Source: Saprospiraceae bacterium (GTDB taxonomy: Bacteria > Bacteroidota > Bacteroidia > Chitinophagales > Saprospiraceae). From it: 15,480 nucleotides of DNA. Below the pieces are notes generated by a model. It had not been told where the DNA came from, searched no databases, and saw only the letters and a program-made list of their open reading frames with translations. Position numbers and translations under genes: made by a program. The first letter of the stretch is position 1, and the number at the start of each line of letters is the position of its first letter. Location of the stretch: NCBI GenBank assembly GCA_020628755.1, contig JAHDEQ010000074.1, positions 3,345 to 18,824 of the forward strand, written 5' to 3'. Of the stretch, positions 9,001 to 15,307 are shown in pieces.

Positions 9001-10935
9001 GTTACGCTTGATGGTTCTAACTCTGATGCCAATATGACTTATGAATGGACAAGTGCTGCTGGTACAACTTTGAGTAATGAGATAACAACAGATGTTTCCG
9101 ATGCTGGTACTTATATTCTTTATGTTACTGATGATACCAACGGCTGCGAAAGCACCGACACCATCAATGTTTTGCAAAACATTGATTTGCCAACAGCCGA
9201 AGCAGGAGAAACCCAAACATTTACCTGTCAAGATACCGAACTTACTCTTAATGGAGGAGCTTCTACAGATGCCACTGGAGGTACAGACCTATCCTACAAC
9301 TGGGATGGTATTACCAATACTGAAACAGCTACCATCCTAGGGCCAGGTACTTATACACTTATTGTTACCGACAATACCAATGGCTGTACAGACTCTGATA
9401 TGGTCGAAATAGCTCCTGACGTAAATGCTCCAACAGCATTGGTTTCTTCTTCTAACACGCTTACCTGTTCAGATACAGAGACTACGCTCGACGGTAGCTC
9501 GTCTATGAGTATGAGTGGTAGTGACTTAACTTTTGACTGGTCGCTCAATGGCAATTCTGTTGGAACGGATGCAACAGCAACAGTTTCTAGCCCAGGTGTC
9601 TATACTTTATTAATTACAGATATGTCTAATGGATGTGTTGATACTGAACAATTTGAAGTTACACAAGACATCGATCCTCCTGCTGTAAATATCGCCGACC
9701 CGAACGATTTGACCTGTACCAGCCCAACGATTGCTTTGGACGGTGCTGGCTCGGAAACAAATGGTGCAACTTATCTTTGGACAGCATCCAATGGAGGTAT
9801 GATCGAGAGTGGTGAAACCACGCTCAATCCTGTTGTCAATAATGCAGGTACTTATACTTTGGAAGTTACCAGTATGAACAATGGCTGTACAAACACCGCT
9901 TCGGTGCAAGTTATGCAAGATGCTGATTTTCCAAATGCCATTATAAATATTGAAGATGAGTTTACCTGTAGCAGCAATGAAGTTAACCTAAATGCCAATG
10001 GTTCTTCTAGTATAACTACGCATACTTACGCTTGGTCTGGCCCCAATGTCATCTCTGGAGCAGATGCCAATAACGTCGTTATTGGCCAAGCAGGTACTTA
10101 TGAATTATTAGTTACCAATACGACAACAGGTTGTGTGCAAACAACTTCGGTTGATATTCCTGCCAATACCGATGAAGTTACCGATGCTGCTATCAATATC
10201 CTTAATGAATCTTGTACAGGTAGCGAAGATGGTTTGGTTTCGATAGAAGGTGTAACTGGTGGAACAGGGCCTTATATGTATGCACTTGATGATGGATTCT
10301 TGGGTCAAACACCTGCCTTTTCTGGTCTTGCACCTGGTACATATAATTTGTTGGTTCAAGATGCCGAGGGTTGCGAATACCCGACTACTGTAACAGTAGA
10401 ACCTGGAATTGACTTTGTGTTGGAGTTAGGTCAAGACATTACCATCAATATTGGAGATTCTGTTGTGATTAGTCCACAAGTCAATGGCGTTTTAGATACG
10501 CTTACTTGGAGCAATCCTAATTTGACAGGTAATAATCCTTCATTCTCTCCTGTCAATACACTCAATTATCAGGCTACTGCTATAGACGAAAATGGTTGTA
10601 CGGATACGGACAATATTACAATATTTGTGGAGCGTATTCGCAATGTATATATTCCAAATGCTTTTTCTCCTGGCGATGATGGCGGCATCAATGATATATT
10701 CTACATCCATGCCGATAATTCGGTAGCACGAATCGTCAACTTTAGAGTATTTGACCGTTGGGGTGAAGTAATGTACGAAGCGGCTGATTTTCAGCCCAAC
10801 GATGCAACTTATGGCTGGAATGGTTTCCACCGAGATCGCCTTATGCGCCCTGCGGTATTTGTCTATATTGCTGAAATTGAATTTAAAGACGGATTGGTCG
10901 AATTCTTTAAAGGTGATGTGACCTTGATGCGATAA
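3004..10935 (+). CDS. Giant T9SS-secreted Ig/PKD-repeat surface protein, type B sorting domain
   Basis: The product has 2643 residues from the ATG at 3004. That start is chosen because MKKSVLLLVLVIFSSLAYLHAQ is a clean signal peptide; the in-frame TTG at 2989 would only add five residues before it. Residues about 22-175 form an N-terminal domain with eight Cys that I know from Saprospiraceae-type proteins but cannot name. Residues 176-2388 are 27 Ig/PKD-like repeats of about 76-90 residues, each with a Cys early (xxTCxx), a Trp in YxWxGPG or a variant, GxYTLxVT, and a second Cys in NGC. Residues 2389-2468 are one SprB-like repeat (GGTGPYMYALDDG), and 2469-2543 a further beta domain with only one Cys. 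From 2548, VYIPNAFSPGDDGGINDIF through FDRWG to GDVTLMR is the CHU_C/type B sorting domain. It is probably a fibrous surface adhesin or matrix protein; the ligand is unknown. Oddly, Lys and Arg are absent from the repeats except Arg475. Confidence 0.95.
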   Translation: MKKSVLLLVLVIFSSLAYLHAQPSISTSLCGTPLQANDCADAPNPSICELDGFTGNTSGFGSGPADPFLNGFCGPGTGTQNSMWIGFTAATPQINIFFDVSNCVAGTGIQAAIIETDCTSFANSLGCIGAVPFGATGPFTLAASGLTVGDPYYIVIDGYAGDACDFGLTVLEGLPDVSFSATIFDPPPICEPGDETTLTASPSGSGYIYEWFGPGGNLIPGENSSTLTVDQIGDYSVQVHETTNCCFAESTASVTITTDAPEAMSLVGTTVQLDCTNSTATLEADFSPEVSGHTYQLNWNAPNGTTLNQDSYTLEVDQMMDEGEYTFQVWDQTTNCIDNIVIDLVINNETPIVDAGGNGMIECSSDFILDGSGTTGMGNLEYVWTYGTNQTVVNTDFTDPMHTTSIPGTYTLTVTNLDSGCSDTDMAEVELNNTFPSVNLGDDVSLSCGSGTGDITLSATVTNVALTDMLQYSWRDDSNTEVSMAETFTTDMPGEYTLVVTNLTNNCLGQDNVVIADETEEPTAMAGGDVALDCEQNTATITGMGAAPSGETVSYEWFNSANESVATGANLTVTTDDADTYTLVVTNTATNCSNSDDVVVTSDGELPTIEPVDAMMLNCDLAPVTLTANASNGTNLNYEWFNSTMVSQGTGNTLTTSVADTYTVVVSNGDNGCSSSAMAMVTLTTNATTASAGNNTSLTCDNGLTAMLMGSGTGTGTLSYEWFNSADVSQGTGANLSVTTADTYTLVVTDDANNCTSTSDVTVTLNDSAPTPDMGTDALLNCLNNQEVMLTGSATGVTNIGYQWQDPMGNSLGTNATQMVTTPGLYTLVFENTDNGCTSSTTFNVTLDDTTPENVTADDGMITCNQDNFQLTGSTTSSNVSIMWSGPGGYTSTEASPTITAPGDYTFEVTDMTSGCSATAVSVISSDDDTPNGPTFMTDADFSILTCATTSFNLMGLHDDINNVTLSWVLPNGDTIPNADIVVTEPGNYIIFATSLSGCESSPSNIIVNQDNEDPVIETIIGGTINCEDETIELSLTTMDNVNVDYNWDGPGLADFPSSPTPNVDAGGMYNVTVTDTQNGCTATSSVEVMADTLAPTVTVASPNTEITCNNPMLSLNADTPDSGLNYSWSTGETSSSIMVADDGVYTVTVTNPNNQCTDTSDLLIMENNTDPDAVADGTTISCQNTETELTATTDIDIMNANFEWSGPNGFTSMEQNPTSPEPGVYTLTVINTENGCSNQATYEAMPDTISPDASISNTTEMLELNCDNNTIVLNGSSTTSNVDFLWTGQGITTTNETEETPTVSESGDYTLLVTNVNNGCSTSQTVTVTQDENIPSADAMGEAITCFNQDDGIQLQGSASVMDATYLWTGPGISTTNEAEQNPTVTTPGDYTLVITDPANGCEAEASFTVDDETMPPANAAATGDTLLCTEPTVELMASSDDMDVTYLWSGGSIDMTNETMQNPMVSQAGTYTVLITSNVNGCSTTTTAEVINDVNAPDATSGATGLGVLACNILETEINGSSTTPNTSLEWIFPDGTTSTDATTMVSDTGNYTLIVTDDLNGCTSESFVYIFGDYDEPGASAMGGEITCQETSFMIEGSTDVAGSMFEWTGPGIDMNNMNSSSPSVSANGTYNLTVTGPNGCTSTAMTEVTLDEATPTVDATGVPITCFNQDDGIQLEGTASIMNAEFLWTGPGIDNSNEAEQNPTVTMPGDYTLLITDPSNGCQVDTTITVDDNTMPPANASATGDTIFCTAPTVELNALSDDMDVTYLWSGGSIDMTNESMQNPMVTVAGTYSVTITSNANGCTATTTAEVINGVNEPDATAGATGVGVLSCDILEVEINGASTTPNTSLEWTYPDGTTNMEAMPMVSDTGNYTLIVTDNTNGCTSEAFVTIFGDYDEPGASAVGGEITCQETSISIEGATDVAGSMFEWSGPGIDMNNMSSTSPNVDVDGAYNLVVTGPNGCTSTAMTEVTLDAGYPTAQVVMEELTLTCSTEMVTLDGSNSDANMTYEWTSAAGTTLSNEITTDVSDAGTYILYVTDDTNGCESTDTINVLQNIDLPTAEAGETQTFTCQDTELTLNGGASTDATGGTDLSYNWDGITNTETATILGPGTYTLIVTDNTNGCTDSDMVEIAPDVNAPTALVSSSNTLTCSDTETTLDGSSSMSMSGSDLTFDWSLNGNSVGTDATATVSSPGVYTLLITDMSNGCVDTEQFEVTQDIDPPAVNIADPNDLTCTSPTIALDGAGSETNGATYLWTASNGGMIESGETTLNPVVNNAGTYTLEVTSMNNGCTNTASVQVMQDADFPNAIINIEDEFTCSSNEVNLNANGSSSITTHTYAWSGPNVISGADANNVVIGQAGTYELLVTNTTTGCVQTTSVDIPANTDEVTDAAINILNESCTGSEDGLVSIEGVTGGTGPYMYALDDGFLGQTPAFSGLAPGTYNLLVQDAEGCEYPTTVTVEPGIDFVLELGQDITINIGDSVVISPQVNGVLDTLTWSNPNLTGNNPSFSPVNTLNYQATAIDENGCTDTDNITIFVERIRNVYIPNAFSPGDDGGINDIFYIHADNSVARIVNFRVFDRWGEVMYEAADFQPNDATYGWNGFHRDRLMRPAVFVYIAEIEFKDGLVEFFKGDVTLMR
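3529..10407 (+). repeat. Ig/PKD-like repeat array: 27 repeats plus one SprB-like repeat (coding)
   Basis: The repeats follow one another without long linkers. Each starts near a DxxxPxAxAxG-like strand and ends in NGC[TS] plus a short strand. I could place both conserved Cys in all 27, which would fit one intradomain disulfide each if the fold is Ig-like. The 28th repeat (from 10168) is SprB-like and also has two Cys. Repeats 5-7 (4558-5304) share TATGAATGGTTTAACTC at 4666, 4915 and 5161, pointing to a local expansion. Repeats 15-18 and 19-22 form a larger duplication. Confidence 0.85.
7000..8937 (+). repeat. 969-base in-frame tandem duplication of a four-repeat block
   Basis: Copy 1 is 7000-7968 and copy 2 is 7969-8937; each is 323 codons and encodes four Ig/PKD-like repeats. 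Aligned by hand without gaps, about 251 of 323 residues are identical (about 78%), and the fourth repeat pair is the closest. DNA identity is also high in places: 38 bases at 7642-7679 recur unchanged 969 bases later, and so does the string starting at TTTGGCGACTATGACGAACC. The exact length match means no indel has been fixed since duplication. Confidence 0.9.
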
Positions 10936-10949
10936 ATTAGAAAATTTTT

Positions 10950-10972
10950 TGTGGCAGATTGCATCTGCCACA
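10950..10972. repeat. Palindrome 1 of 3 after the giant gene
   Basis: TGTGGCAGAT (10950-10959), loop TGC, ATCTGCCACA (10963-10972) gives a perfect 10-base stem, 15 bases past the stop codon. No U-tract follows on either strand, so it is not a standard intrinsic terminator, though it could protect the 3' end of the mRNA. It is the first of three palindromes in a row. Confidence 0.6.
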
Positions 10973-10973
10973 T

Positions 10974-11000
10974 CATAGGCTCAAAAAAACAAAGCCTATG
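10974..11000. repeat. Palindrome 2 of 3 after the giant gene
   Basis: CATAGGCT (10974-10981), an 11-base A-rich loop, AGCCTATG (10993-11000). It begins one base after palindrome 1. Confidence 0.6.
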
Positions 11001-11005
11001 GCATC

Positions 11006-11021
11006 GCAGTTTGAAAACTGC
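11006..11021. repeat. Palindrome 3 of 3 after the giant gene
   Basis: GCAGTTT (11006-11012), loop GA, AAACTGC (11015-11021). Together with palindromes 1 and 2 it makes a compact unit of about 72 bases with three different stems, as in REP-like or MITE-like dispersed elements. Confidence 0.55.
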
Positions 11022-11048
11022 TACGAACATTTAGATTGAATATTATAC

Positions 11049-11083
11049 AACGACTAATGAAAACAATGTTTTCATTAGTCGTT
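11049..11083. terminator. Perfect 16-base hairpin between convergent genes
   Basis: The arms 11049-11064 and 11068-11083 (AACGACTAATGAAAAC / GTTTTCATTAGTCGTT) pair perfectly around the loop AAT. On the plus strand the stem runs into TTTTCTTTT, so it could end transcription of the giant gene. The last codons and the stop (11075-11077) of the minus-strand kinase gene lie in the right arm, so it may also act for that gene, although the tail on that strand (GTTGTATAATATTC) is not U-rich. The stem is AT-rich, which lowers certainty. Confidence 0.6.
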
Positions 11084-13258
11084 TTCTTTTGAGACAGGCA
11101 ATTGTACAAAAAAAGTAGTCCCCTCTCCTAGTTCAGATTCCAACCATATTTTACCATTTAGGCGTTTGACAATTTTTTGGCAAACAGCAAGGCCTATTCC
11201 TGTTCCTTCATACACATCATTTCGGTGCAAACGTCTAAATACTTCAAAAATATGTTGCTGATATTTGGCCTCAATGCCAATACCATTGTCTTTTAGAGAA
11301 ATGATGATACTTTCTGCTTTTACTTTGGCATCAATATGAATGATTGGAGTGACATCTTTTTTTCTAAACTTAATAGCATTACTCAATAAATTTTGAAATA
11401 ATTGAATCAATAAAGAAGATTTGGATTCAATAAAAGGCAATTTTTCATACAGAATACGAGCCTGCGCTTCTTGAATAGATACTCGCAAATGCAAACAGCA
11501 TATATCAAAAATTTCAGTCAAATCAATTGGCTTTGTTTCTTCCTCCTCCTTACCAATCGTTGCATAATACATCAATCCGCTAAGGAGTTGCTCCATACGT
11601 TTTGTACCATTGACGATATATTGTAAATACTCTTTTGATTCCGTATCGCTTTGTATAGATTCATATTTTTTGCTCAATAGTTGAGCAAAACTGGTAATCA
11701 TACGTAAGGGTTCTTTCAAATCATGCGATACGACAGAAGCAAATTGTTTGAGTTCAGCATTGATTTCTTTAAGCTGTTCGTTTTGAGTCTCAATTTGGTC
11801 TTTTTGTTGGAGCAAAAGACTTTGATAATCATTCTCTATTTTGAGACGTTCTATTTCTGCTTGCTTTTCTTGGATTCCATATTTGATTTCTAAATCAAGC
11901 AGTTGGCGATTGCGTTGTTTTTTGGAAAAACGCTCTTTGGAATCGGCTAATATTTGAAGGTAATTGTAGGCTTGTTCTAAATTACCTTGCTCTTTAAATA
12001 TTTTGGCTAAATATTCGTAGGCTTTTATTTCGCTTACATCATCTTTCAAGGATTTAGAAGTGACTACACCTTGACTTAGATATTTGATAGCAGCATCAAT
12101 TTTATTTTGTTGGTAAGCAATTACTCCTAAATTAATAAGATTGATTTGACTCCCATAAACAGTCCCCAAAGATTTTAAAATTTCTTCGGCCTCCAAGGCT
12201 TTTTCCGCAGCCTTGGAAAACTGTCCATTGATACGGTATGTACGTGCCAATTGAGCCAAACTCAATGCCTCCATCTCTTGGTAACGACTCATTTTGGCCA
12301 AACGATAGGCTTTTTGAAAATAAGATTCGGCTGCTGCATTTTTTTGAATATCAAAATTGATATTACCAATATTATTAAGCAAGACAATTTCTGTACTCGT
12401 CTCAATAATAGCATTGTGATTTTGGAGTACTTCTTGGTAATGTTTTTGGGCTTCGGCATAATTAAAAAGGTGCGCATAAATATTGCCCATGTTGATTTTA
12501 CAACGAGCTATTTGCTTCCGAAAACCGATGGAGTTTGCAATTTGAAGGCCTTCAATCAAATATTCTAATGCTTCTTTGTATTCTGACTTTATACCATGAA
12601 CAATGGCCAAATTGTTGAGGGCATACAATTCGTTTTCGATGTCTTGTTGTTGGCGACTCCATTCGAGGGCTTGTTTGCTAATTTTGAGTGTTTCAATGAT
12701 GTCTTGTTTGCGAATTTGAATCCGACCAATTAGGTTATATAAAGTAGCTTTGTGTTCGTTTAGGTTGGAATGATTGTTTAGCAAATCCAAACAATCATTG
12801 GTGATTTGTTGGGCTACTTTGAATTCATTGTTTTCGATAGCTCGCTCGCAGAGTAGAAATTGACAACGCAACGTTCCTTCTGTTAGATTATGATTTTGGC
12901 ATTCATCAAGTGCTTGCTGAATGCTATTTGAAGCCAATTGGTTTTTGTTTTGATGGTAACTGCTTATGGATTGTTGGATGTAAAAATTGACCTTTGATTC
13001 AGGTTTCGGATCGATTAACTCTTGAATCTTAGATAAGGCAGCTTGTGCTAAGTTGAAATAGGCTGCTTTTCCTTCATAAATTCCTAAGGTATTATAGATT
13101 TGGCTGAGTAATAAATTCGCTTCTACAATTGCATTATTGAGTTGGAGAGAGTGGGCAAACTCTATGGATTGGGTACACTTTTTGAGGGCTTTGTCCAACT
13201 TGCGTTGGGCAAAAAGGTATTGTGCTTTTTCAAATACTTTTTGAAATTGATTTTCCAT
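11075..13258 (-). CDS. Soluble TPR-domain sensor histidine kinase
   Basis: The product is a 727-residue two-component histidine kinase. Residues about 1-440 are tetratricopeptide-like helical repeats, clearest from about 205 on (for example ALNNLAIVHGIKSEYKEALE). Residues about 440-505 are a charged coiled coil. The HisKA dimerisation helix carries SHDLKEPLR with the phospho-acceptor His512. The ATPase domain has the N box NLLSNAIKF (Asn627), the G1 box DNGIGI (Asp657), the F region IFEVFRRLH and the G2 box GTGIGL (from 685). All catalytic motifs are intact. There is no signal peptide, membrane segment, PAS/GAF or receiver domain, so it should be cytoplasmic, with the TPRs as sensing or docking part. 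AGGA at 13269-13272 lies 10 bases before the ATG. It is 73 bases downstream of the DUF1573 lipoprotein gene on the same strand and may share its transcript. No response regulator is in the window. Confidence 0.93.
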   Translation of the reverse strand: MENQFQKVFEKAQYLFAQRKLDKALKKCTQSIEFAHSLQLNNAIVEANLLLSQIYNTLGIYEGKAAYFNLAQAALSKIQELIDPKPESKVNFYIQQSISSYHQNKNQLASNSIQQALDECQNHNLTEGTLRCQFLLCERAIENNEFKVAQQITNDCLDLLNNHSNLNEHKATLYNLIGRIQIRKQDIIETLKISKQALEWSRQQQDIENELYALNNLAIVHGIKSEYKEALEYLIEGLQIANSIGFRKQIARCKINMGNIYAHLFNYAEAQKHYQEVLQNHNAIIETSTEIVLLNNIGNINFDIQKNAAAESYFQKAYRLAKMSRYQEMEALSLAQLARTYRINGQFSKAAEKALEAEEILKSLGTVYGSQINLINLGVIAYQQNKIDAAIKYLSQGVVTSKSLKDDVSEIKAYEYLAKIFKEQGNLEQAYNYLQILADSKERFSKKQRNRQLLDLEIKYGIQEKQAEIERLKIENDYQSLLLQQKDQIETQNEQLKEINAELKQFASVVSHDLKEPLRMITSFAQLLSKKYESIQSDTESKEYLQYIVNGTKRMEQLLSGLMYYATIGKEEEETKPIDLTEIFDICCLHLRVSIQEAQARILYEKLPFIESKSSLLIQLFQNLLSNAIKFRKKDVTPIIHIDAKVKAESIIISLKDNGIGIEAKYQQHIFEVFRRLHRNDVYEGTGIGLAVCQKIVKRLNGKIWLESELGEGTTFFVQLPVSKEND

Positions 13259-13331
13259 TCTTGTTGTGTCCTCATGTTTTGTGTTTATTTACTGGAATTT
13301 GTGGGTACACAGGAAAGAATAAGGAAAAATA

Positions 13332-14000
13332 TTAATTTTTAGCCATTTCGCTGATAACGATTCCTTTCATATATATTTTTTTACGCCCTGCATTGGTTGT
13401 TAAGGTAATTGTTGGCTTTTGCTGTCCTAACTTACCTGTACTATCATAAGTAACCCCAATAAATCCTTTTTCGCCTGGAGGAATCGGGACAAAGGGATAA
13501 GAAGGTGTCGTACAACCACAAGTAACATCGGCTTTGGTAATAACTAAATCGGCTTCGCCCGTATTGGTAAAATAATATTTGTGCTCAATCACTTCTCCTG
13601 GTTTGATAATACCAAATTCGTGTATCTCTTCCTCAAATTTCATTTTAGCTTTTTTCTTTTTGACGGCTTTCTTTTTAGCTGCTGCCTCAGCTTTGGCTTT
13701 GGCTGCTTTTTCTTGAGCTGCTTCTTCTGCCTCACGTTTTTTTTGTTCCGCCTCTTCTTTCAGCCTTTTTTCTTCTTCTAGCTTCTTTTGTTCTCGTTCG
13801 AGTTCCTCCATCTTTTGAGCATCAGAGACTACATTTTGAGCGAGTGTGGAAGAATTGCTGTATTCGGCAGGTATTGGATTGATAACTTTTTGATAATCTA
13901 TAGCTTGATCGGTTTCCGCTACGACAGTAGCGGAATCACTTGAACATGATCCCAGCCCCAAAAAAATTAAAAAAACTAAAAATAGTTGAAAAAATCTCAT
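13332..14000 (-). CDS. DUF1573-domain lipoprotein with Lys/Glu/Ala-rich helical stalk
   Basis: The product has 222 residues from the ATG at 14000. That start puts the signal peptide MRFFQLFLVFLIFLGLGSC at the N terminus; an upstream ATG at 14036 would add twelve polar residues in front of it. The lipobox LGSC gives lipidated Cys19. Residues about 61-121 are a highly charged Lys/Glu/Ala-rich segment predicted to be one long helix, similar in style to TolA or TonB stalks. Residues about 121-215 form a DUF1573 domain: FEEEIHEFGIIKPGEVIEH, FTNTGEADL, CGCTTP (Cys161 and Cys163), PIPPGEKG and TNAG. DUF1573 is common in Bacteroidota and its role is not settled. The likely place is the periplasmic face of an envelope membrane, the helix holding the beta domain away from it. 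The gene starts 53 bases after the LamG-like gene and ends 73 before the kinase gene. Confidence 0.9.
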   Translation of the reverse strand: MRFFQLFLVFLIFLGLGSCSSDSATVVAETDQAIDYQKVINPIPAEYSNSSTLAQNVVSDAQKMEELEREQKKLEEEKRLKEEAEQKKREAEEAAQEKAAKAKAEAAAKKKAVKKKKAKMKFEEEIHEFGIIKPGEVIEHKYYFTNTGEADLVITKADVTCGCTTPSYPFVPIPPGEKGFIGVTYDSTGKLGQQKPTITLTTNAGRKKIYMKGIVISEMAKN

Positions 14001-14053
14001 CTTCACATGATTGTTTAGTGTGCGATTTAGACGCAATATTAGTCAGAAAGTCA

Positions 14054-15307
14054 TTATCGTAATAAAGTAACTGTTCCTGTTAACATATTTTCTTCGCCTG
14101 AACATTTGTATTGTACTCGGTACAGAAAAACATTTGGATTATATACGTCTCTATCCGTCTCGTTCGTGATGACTCCCGAACTATTAAATTCTCGTTTGAC
14201 ATTTTTGCCCTCCCAACGTGCAAAAGGGTCTGTTGTAGCAAATACTTTGCCGCCCCATTGATCGTAAATTTCAAAGTTAATCAATTCTTCTACAGCAAAT
14301 GGATTGCTAATACCATAAGTATCGTTTTTACCATCATCATTAGGTGTAAAAGCGGTGGGCAAAAATATTTGATTGCAATCTAAATCTTCGGGGTCAACCA
14401 CTTTTATACGAATAGAATCGGCCGCAACGCAAGAACCCAAATCAAATTCCAAGGTATAAACAGTAGTTTCGGTTGGAGCGATGGTAGGCATGGCCGAAGT
14501 AGTGCTGCTCACACCATCAGTTGGCGACCAAAAAAAAGTGTTGGCACAGGTCTCATTGGCTTCAATATTGAGTGAAGTTCCTAGAAAAATGAGCGTATCT
14601 TTTTGGGTCGTAATACGATTGGGTTGTACATATAGACTCAAGGCTTCATTCACAGACAAGGCTCTGTTGAAAACCATAATTTCATCCAAAGCTCCCTTAA
14701 AGGGTACGGTACTTGCTGAAAGGCAAGGGCCTCCGCCAAAAATCAATTCGCTATCGTTTTCAATATTTACACGTGTTACGGTAGTTTCTTCACGTCGAAG
14801 TATGCCATCAATATAGAGTTTTGAAACATCCGATTCTCGTACAAATACCACATGATGCCAACACACATTCTCATCTAAATTTTCATTGAATAAGAGGCAT
14901 TTGCTGGCATTTTCACAAAAAAGATATTCGAGTCTATTAGAAGTCGAAATATAGTCAAGCCCCATTGCGTTTTGCGGGTTGCAAAACTCTCGCTTGGCCA
15001 AAATGACCTGTGTCGAAAGTGTAGCTTCGGGCTTAAAATAAAAAGATAGCGTAAAGTCTTCTGTTCGCAACACATTGTCCAGACCAAATAAAATTAATTG
15101 GTCAGAAGTTCCATTAAAAGAAAGAGCTTGCCCTTTTACGCCACAAGTAAAACTCGGTGTCGTACTGGAAAAAATACCATTTTGTCCATTGCCGCTTTCT
15201 TCTATCAAGTCGTTATTGTCGAAAGACAAAAAAGAAACCAAGCCGTCTTGTGCTGTTGCTGAAAAACAAAACAAAAGGAGAAATAAACTGAAAAAATTAT
15301 TTTTCAT
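14054..15307 (-). CDS. LamG-like secreted protein with T9SS type B sorting domain
   Basis: The product has 417 residues. Residues 1-20 are a signal peptide (MKNNFFSLFLLLFCFSATAQ). Residues about 21-228 form a concanavalin A-like/LamG domain: LSFDNNDLIEESGNGQNG near the start, the HHVVFVRESDVSKLYIDG core at 151-168, and FKGALDEIMVFNRALSVNEA near the end, the usual LamG_3 finish. Residues about 229-306 resemble an Ig/PKD-like domain (TFFWSPTDG, TTVYTLEF). Residues 314-417 are the CHU_C/type B sorting domain (IFLPTAFTPNDDGKNDTYG, IYDQWGGKVF, GTVTLLR). LamG domains often bind glycans or proteins, so a surface binding protein is likely; the ligand is unknown. Unlike the two plus-strand surface proteins, Lys and Arg are spread normally along it. 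It is the first of three same-strand genes. Confidence 0.92.
   Translation of the reverse strand: MKNNFFSLFLLLFCFSATAQDGLVSFLSFDNNDLIEESGNGQNGIFSSTTPSFTCGVKGQALSFNGTSDQLILFGLDNVLRTEDFTLSFYFKPEATLSTQVILAKREFCNPQNAMGLDYISTSNRLEYLFCENASKCLLFNENLDENVCWHHVVFVRESDVSKLYIDGILRREETTVTRVNIENDSELIFGGGPCLSASTVPFKGALDEIMVFNRALSVNEALSLYVQPNRITTQKDTLIFLGTSLNIEANETCANTFFWSPTDGVSSTTSAMPTIAPTETTVYTLEFDLGSCVAADSIRIKVVDPEDLDCNQIFLPTAFTPNDDGKNDTYGISNPFAVEELINFEIYDQWGGKVFATTDPFARWEGKNVKREFNSSGVITNETDRDVYNPNVFLYRVQYKCSGEENMLTGTVTLLR

Noticed and set aside
3529..10407. Regular repeats as a possible CRISPR array or other non-coding repeat
   Set aside because: The period is about 230-270 bases, the repeats are in frame and diverged, and they encode Ig/PKD-like domains.
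13581..13781. Plus-strand 66-codon frame rich in Phe and Leu, like a membrane peptide
   Set aside because: It is the exact antisense of the Lys/Glu-rich helix of the DUF1573 lipoprotein, whose codons (AAA, GAA) read as Phe and Leu on the other strand.
14001..14036. Upstream ATG at 14036 for the DUF1573 lipoprotein
   Set aside because: It would place twelve polar residues before the signal peptide. The ATG at 14000 gives a normal lipoprotein signal.
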